Position numbers and translations under genes: made by a program
In this document: in pieces, positions 60,512 to 64,000 of the stretch
Position numbering within the stretch: the stretch's first letter is position 1
How the letters are laid out: the number at the start of each line of letters is the position of its first letter
Notes under the pieces: generated by a model
Databases searched by the model: none
What the model saw: the letters and a program-made list of their open reading frames with translations, nothing else
Told to the model about the DNA's origin: nothing
Assembly: GCF_016863635.1 (NCBI RefSeq)
Contig: NZ_BOPG01000034.1
Span: 248,001-312,000, forward strand
Reading direction: 5' to 3'
Source: Virgisporangium aurantiacum
GTDB taxonomy: Bacteria > Actinomycetota > Actinomycetes > Mycobacteriales > Micromonosporaceae
DNA: 64,000 nt

Positions 60512-61434
60512 CCGACACGGCCTACCACCGGATGGCGCGAGGGTCGGCGGCCGCGTGGTGGCGCACGGCCCTCGGTACCGTCCTGATCCTCGTCGGGACG
60601 CTCGTGCTCGCCGCCGTGCTCTACGCGGCCGCGCTGATCGCCGGCGAGGTCGTGGGCGTCCCCCACGATGGCGACGACTTTCCGATCCTGCCGCCGCTGG
60701 TCGAGGCCGCCCTGACCTTCGCCAGCATCGCGGTCGGCCTCCCGGTCGTGCTGCTGACCGCCCGGCTGCTGCAACGCCGGCCGCCCGGCACGCTGTCGTC
60801 GGTGGCCGGGCGGGTGCGGTGGGGCTGGCTCGGCCGGTGCCTGCCGATCGCGTTCGCGACGATCGCGCTGATGTTCGCGGCGTCGTTCGCTCTCGCGCCG
60901 TTCTTCCCCGAATCCGCCGACGAGACCGACGGCGGCGCCTGGGTGGGCGTCGGGCCGTTCCTCGGCGCGATGCTCGTGATGGTGCTGATCGTGCCGGTCC
61001 AGGCCGCCGCCGAGGAGTACGCGTTCCGCGGGTGGCTGTTGCAGGGGGTCGGCGCGCTGACCCGGTGGCTGTGGCCGGCGATCCTGGTGCAGGCGGTGCT
61101 GTTCGCGGCCGTCCACGGATGGGGCACCCCGTGGGGCTTCGTCGACCTGGTCATCTGGGCGAGCTTCATGGGCTGGGTGACGGTGCGCACCGGTGGGCTG
61201 GAGGCGTCGATCGCGCTGCACACCGCCAACAACCTGCTGTCGATGACGTGGGCCGCGGCGTTCGGCCTCCTCGACGTGGACGAGACGGCGGCCGACATGT
61301 CCCTGCTGGGCCTGGCCATCGACATACCCGTGGTGACCGGCTACGCACTCCTGGTCGTCTGGCTGGCCCGTCGGCGCCGCATGCCGACCCGCACCGCCCC
61401 CGCCGCCTCTGACGCCTTGGACGCCGCCGCTTGA
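60508..61434 (+). CDS. CPBP-family intramembrane metalloprotease
   Basis: The 308-residue membrane protein has about eight helices and the Abi/CPBP motifs: AAAEEYAFRGWLLQ near residue 170 (EExxxR), LFAAVHGW (FxxxH-like) near residue 199 and LHTANNLLSM (HxxxN) near residue 240. These residues hold the zinc of Rce1-type proteases. Members process prenylated or membrane peptides or act in immunity. The GTG start overlaps the stop of the leader ORF. Confidence 0.88.
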   Translation: MTDTAYHRMARGSAAAWWRTALGTVLILVGTLVLAAVLYAAALIAGEVVGVPHDGDDFPILPPLVEAALTFASIAVGLPVVLLTARLLQRRPPGTLSSVAGRVRWGWLGRCLPIAFATIALMFAASFALAPFFPESADETDGGAWVGVGPFLGAMLVMVLIVPVQAAAEEYAFRGWLLQGVGALTRWLWPAILVQAVLFAAVHGWGTPWGFVDLVIWASFMGWVTVRTGGLEASIALHTANNLLSMTWAAAFGLLDVDETAADMSLLGLAIDIPVVTGYALLVVWLARRRRMPTRTAPAASDALDAAA

Positions 61435-61532
61435 AGGTGTCCTGCGGCACACAGGAGACACCCAGCTTCAGCACACCCCATGTTCAGTTCGGACTGCGAT
61501 CGTGATCCAGTCGCCGGCCATTTGGAGGAGCC

Positions 61533-62006
61533 ATGCGGGTGGACCCGAACGTCAGGAACGTCGTGGCACCGACGGGCGGCGCCGTGCGCGTCGTCGGTGA
61601 CGCCGGATCGGGCCCCGGTATCGGCCTCGTCGAAGGCCTGATCCGCCACCTACCCTCCGCCTGGACGGTCACCCCGGCCGCCGGCCCGGCCGCCGCCGGC
61701 CCCGACGACCTGGCCCTGCTGGTCTACCCGACCGCCGCCGAGGTGCAGGCCGCCCACCGCGCCCTGGGCGACGGCACCCGCCTGGTGGTACTGATCGAAT
61801 CCACCGCCACGGCCGAGCGCGTGGCCGAGGTCCTCGAGGCCGGCGCCGACACCTGCGTACGGGCCGGCTCCGCCGCCGTCCTGGCCGGCCACCTGGTCGC
61901 GTGCCGCCGCCGGGTCGCCGGCCGCGAACCGATGACGCTGCGCATGCGGAACAACCGGTCCCAGGTGGGCGTGAGCCGCCCACTGAGCGCCATCCGCTCC
62001 CGCTGA
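61533..62006 (+). CDS. Small receiver-like protein, function unknown
   Basis: The 157-residue protein has an alternating alpha/beta pattern (ALLVYPTAAEVQAAHRALG, VVLIESTATAERVAEVLEAGADTCV) resembling a response-regulator receiver without an output domain. No clear phosphoacceptor Asp is found. The basic C-terminus (MRMRNNRSQ...) might bind nucleic acid. A strong GGAGGAG lies three bases before ATG 61533. I do not recognise a named family. Confidence 0.6.
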   Translation: MRVDPNVRNVVAPTGGAVRVVGDAGSGPGIGLVEGLIRHLPSAWTVTPAAGPAAAGPDDLALLVYPTAAEVQAAHRALGDGTRLVVLIESTATAERVAEVLEAGADTCVRAGSAAVLAGHLVACRRRVAGREPMTLRMRNNRSQVGVSRPLSAIRSR

Positions 62007-62061
62007 GCCGCTCGATCCCCGCGATCGTGGACTCCGTTGATCTCTGAACCAGGGTGTTCCA

Positions 62062-62115
62062 CAACAACGTGGGTGATTTTGTCTGCTGGAGCAGGCAAAA
62101 TCACCCACGTTGTTG
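62062..62115. repeat. Near-perfect hairpin, 25-bp stem
   Basis: Bases 62062-62086 pair with 62091-62115 with one G-T pair and a TGGA loop. The region is A/T-richer than its surroundings and no U tract follows, so it is unlike a standard terminator. It lies in the 191-base gap between two plus-strand genes. The preceding stretch (about 62020-62061) also contains GATC-flanked sequence. It may be a dispersed REP/MITE-like palindrome. Confidence 0.7.
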
Positions 62116-62197
62116 CGGCGGCGATGCGTGACAATTCGGTTCCATCGACGCAGCTGGGGCTACCGACCGGTAGGCCGCCCGTGGCAGGCTCTCCCCC

Positions 62198-63958
62198 ATG
62201 TCCGAGAGTGCCGCTGCCACGGCACCAGAGCCGCCATCACAGCCACAGCCCGCAGCTGCCGAGGCGCCGCCGACGAAGACCCGGCGCCGCCTCAGTTTCC
62301 GTGGACGTCCGGTGCCGCCGCCGGTCATCTGGCTCAGTGGCGCCCTGGTGCTCGTGCTCGCCGCGTGGGCGAGCGTCACCTGGATCAACGCTGCCCTCGG
62401 GTCGGAGACGTGCGCCAGCCCGGTGGTGCTCGAAGTGGCCGCCGCACCGGCGCTCGCACCGGCGCTCGGCGATTTGGCCGGGCCGGGCGCGGCCGGTTCC
62501 TGCGCCGAGATCAGGGTGTCCGCACGGGACTCCTCCGCCTACGCCGAGATTCTCGCCAACCCGCCGCCGGGCATCCTGCCGCAGGTGTGGATCCCGGAGT
62601 CGAGCTTCTGGCTCGGCCGGGCGCAGGCCCGCGGCGCGTTCACGATCCCGGAGACCGGCACCTCGATCGCGACCTCGCCGGTGGTCATCGCCCTCACCGA
62701 GGCGGCCGCCGGCAACCTGGGGTGGCCCGGCCGGCCCGTTCCGTGGGCCGACCTGCTCGGCACCGGCGCAAACCTGCCGGTCGGCATCCCCGACCCGGCC
62801 GCCGACCCGGTCGGGATCGCCGGGCTCATCGGCGTGCAGGCCGCCACGGCGAACCGCTCCGACGCGGGACCCGCCGAGTCGCTGGTGCTGCGCCGGCTCA
62901 CGCAGTACGTCGCCCCGCGGGCCGCGGACCTGTACCTGCGTCTGCCGGAAGCGGGCGGCGGCGCCGGCACCCTCCCGGCGTTCCTCACCTCGGAGCAGGC
63001 GCTGCTGCGGCACAACGCGCGCGGCGGAGCGGCGACGTCGCTGGTCGCGTCCTATCCGGGCAGCACGGTGCCGACGCTGGACTTCCCGTACGTCGTGCTA
63101 CCGGGAGCGCAGAAGGCGGAGGTGGCGGCCGCCACCGCGTTCCTCGACCGGCTCCTCCGTCCCGATGCCAGGCAGGCCCTGCAGAAGGCCGGCTTCCGCG
63201 ACCCCGACGGCACGCCACCCGCGATGAAGGACCCCCAACCGAGCGCCAGCCGCGTGAGCACCGCACCCATCAACCCCGTCGCGATGCCCACCGAGGACGA
63301 CCTCGTGCAGGTGCTCAGCCGGTGGACCGGCGTGCAACTGTCGGCGCGCATCCTCGCGGTCATCGACGTCTCCGGGTCGATGAACGAGCGGACACCCACC
63401 GGGCAGACCCGGCTGTCACTGATGATGCAGGCCGGCCAGGAGGGCGTCGGTCTCCTGCTCGACTCCACCGAACTCGGCATCTGGGTGTTCTCCACCCGCA
63501 TGAACGGCACTCTCGACTACCAGGTGCTGGTGCCCACCGGTCCGCTCGCGAACCAGCGCGGACGCATCGTCAGCGCGCTCGGTGCCATCAAGGCGAAACC
63601 CGACGGCGACACCGGCCTCTACGACACGACGCTGGCCGCCTACCAGGAGGCCCGCCGCACCTGGATGCCCGGCCGGATCAACGTCCTCCTGATCGCCACC
63701 GACGGCCGCAACGACGACGACAACAGCATCAGCCGCGCCCAGCTCCTCGCGGAACTGCAGAAGCTCGCCGACCCGCGCCGCCCGCTGCCGATCCTGTTCA
63801 TGGGCCTCGGCGACGGCATCGACGTCAACGAGCTGAACGAGATCGCGAAGACGGTCGACGGCCGCGTGTACGTCGCCCGGCAACCGAACGACATCCGGGG
63901 GATCTTCTTCGCCGCCCTGTCCGACTTCGGCTGCCAGCCGCCGTCATGCCGGAAGTGA
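62198..63958 (+). CDS. VWA-domain protein with substrate-binding-like outer domain
   Basis: The 586-residue protein has a Pro/Ala-rich cytoplasmic head, one membrane helix (about residues 42-66), a solute-binding-like domain (about 70-340; CASPVVLEVAAAPALAPAL, SPVVIALTEAAAG, and FPYVVLPGAQK) and a C-terminal von Willebrand A domain with MIDAS residues DVSGSMNERT, a later Thr and IATDGRND. Such extracellular-binding/VWA fusions are frequent in actinobacteria and may bind metal-dependent protein ligands. CAGGCT lies seven bases before ATG 62198. Confidence 0.83.
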   Translation: MSESAAATAPEPPSQPQPAAAEAPPTKTRRRLSFRGRPVPPPVIWLSGALVLVLAAWASVTWINAALGSETCASPVVLEVAAAPALAPALGDLAGPGAAGSCAEIRVSARDSSAYAEILANPPPGILPQVWIPESSFWLGRAQARGAFTIPETGTSIATSPVVIALTEAAAGNLGWPGRPVPWADLLGTGANLPVGIPDPAADPVGIAGLIGVQAATANRSDAGPAESLVLRRLTQYVAPRAADLYLRLPEAGGGAGTLPAFLTSEQALLRHNARGGAATSLVASYPGSTVPTLDFPYVVLPGAQKAEVAAATAFLDRLLRPDARQALQKAGFRDPDGTPPAMKDPQPSASRVSTAPINPVAMPTEDDLVQVLSRWTGVQLSARILAVIDVSGSMNERTPTGQTRLSLMMQAGQEGVGLLLDSTELGIWVFSTRMNGTLDYQVLVPTGPLANQRGRIVSALGAIKAKPDGDTGLYDTTLAAYQEARRTWMPGRINVLLIATDGRNDDDNSISRAQLLAELQKLADPRRPLPILFMGLGDGIDVNELNEIAKTVDGRVYVARQPNDIRGIFFAALSDFGCQPPSCRK

Positions 63959-64000
63959 TCAGCGCAGCGCGGCCACCAGCCGGGCGAGCAGGTCGGCCGC
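63959..64000 (-). CDS. 3' end of a minus-strand gene (fragment)
   Basis: The last 42 bases read on the minus strand as AADLLARLVAALR followed by TGA at 63961-63959, directly against the VWA gene stop. The amphipathic helix and GC-rich third codon positions fit a real C-terminus, but the family cannot be determined because the rest is outside the window. Confidence 0.45.
   Translation of the reverse strand, partial: AADLLARLVAALR

Noticed and set aside
62062..62115. Hairpin interpreted as an intrinsic terminator
   Set aside because: The stem is far too long and is not followed by a T run; a dispersed palindrome fits better.

Overview
The window is about 64 kb of very GC-rich DNA with dense, mostly short-gapped genes, GTG/ATG starts, ATGA/GTGA start-stop overlaps and typical actinomycete families (SARP/STAND regulator, HxlR and MocR regulators, SigX5-like sigma factor, TIGR02234 tryptophan membrane protein, DUF3516 helicase). 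It comes from a filamentous-type actinobacterium. A Micromonosporales relative is my best guess, but that is inference. No rRNA, tRNA, CRISPR array, transposase or prophage gene was seen.

Layout. 1-7.8 kb: 3' part of an ECF sigma factor, two alpha/beta hydrolases, a large SARP-NB-ARC-TPR regulator divergent from a PNP/MTAN-type nucleosidase, a RraA-like protein and an HxlR regulator. 7.8-12.7 kb: secreted sialidase and GH18 chitinase, an orphan NarL-type response regulator, a DUF6326 membrane protein and a hydrolase. 12.6-18.8 kb: a mainly minus-strand run with an S41-like peptidase, a secreted tripeptidyl-aminopeptidase-like hydrolase, a Gfo/Idh/MocA dehydrogenase and two tandem imine-reductase-like genes (the second split by a stop codon), divergent from an HxlR regulator with a readable operator. 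18.8-26 kb: a ThDP enzyme coupled to a cyclase/kynurenine-formamidase-like hydrolase, an M23 peptidase, an SMI1/KNR4 protein, membrane proteins and a DHA2 exporter. 26-30 kb: a two-component system coupled to a 2-hydroxyacid dehydrogenase and divergent from a repeat-containing lipoprotein, then bioD. 30-34 kb: DHA2 exporter, FAD monooxygenase, lgt and a Nudix hydrolase. 34.2-40.3 kb: a minus-strand tryptophan cluster, hisI-trpE-TIGR02234-methyltransferase-(leader peptide)-trpC-trpB-trpA, almost all start-stop overlapped. 40.3-48.2 kb: MerR/aldo-keto reductase pair, ABC-2 exporter with its TetR regulator, and a heterodimeric ABC exporter. 48.3-54.3 kb: TIGR03085 protein, long-chain acyl-CoA synthetase, YczR-type MocR regulator with YczE, GNAT and MOSC proteins. 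54.3-64 kb: an Hsp70-like membrane protein, a 5'-truncated TIR protein, a DUF3516 helicase coupled to trmB, a CPBP protease, a small receiver-like protein and a VWA protein.

The most unusual signals are: (i) two 90%-identical 84-bp leaders, each holding a 27-codon ORF whose stop overlaps the start of the next gene (Hsp70-like at 54360, CPBP protease at 60508); (ii) a Trp-Trp-Trp leader peptide ten bases upstream of trpC, which has no visible Shine-Dalgarno sequence; (iii) a 13-bp palindrome, GTCCAC(A/T)GTGGAC, repeated four times plus one near-copy inside coding sequence; (iv) a nearly perfect 25-bp-stem hairpin at 62062-62115; and (v) many genes with a TANNNT box 6-8 bases before the start codon, which points to widespread leaderless transcription. 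All functional calls rest on reading motifs by eye; no database search was possible.
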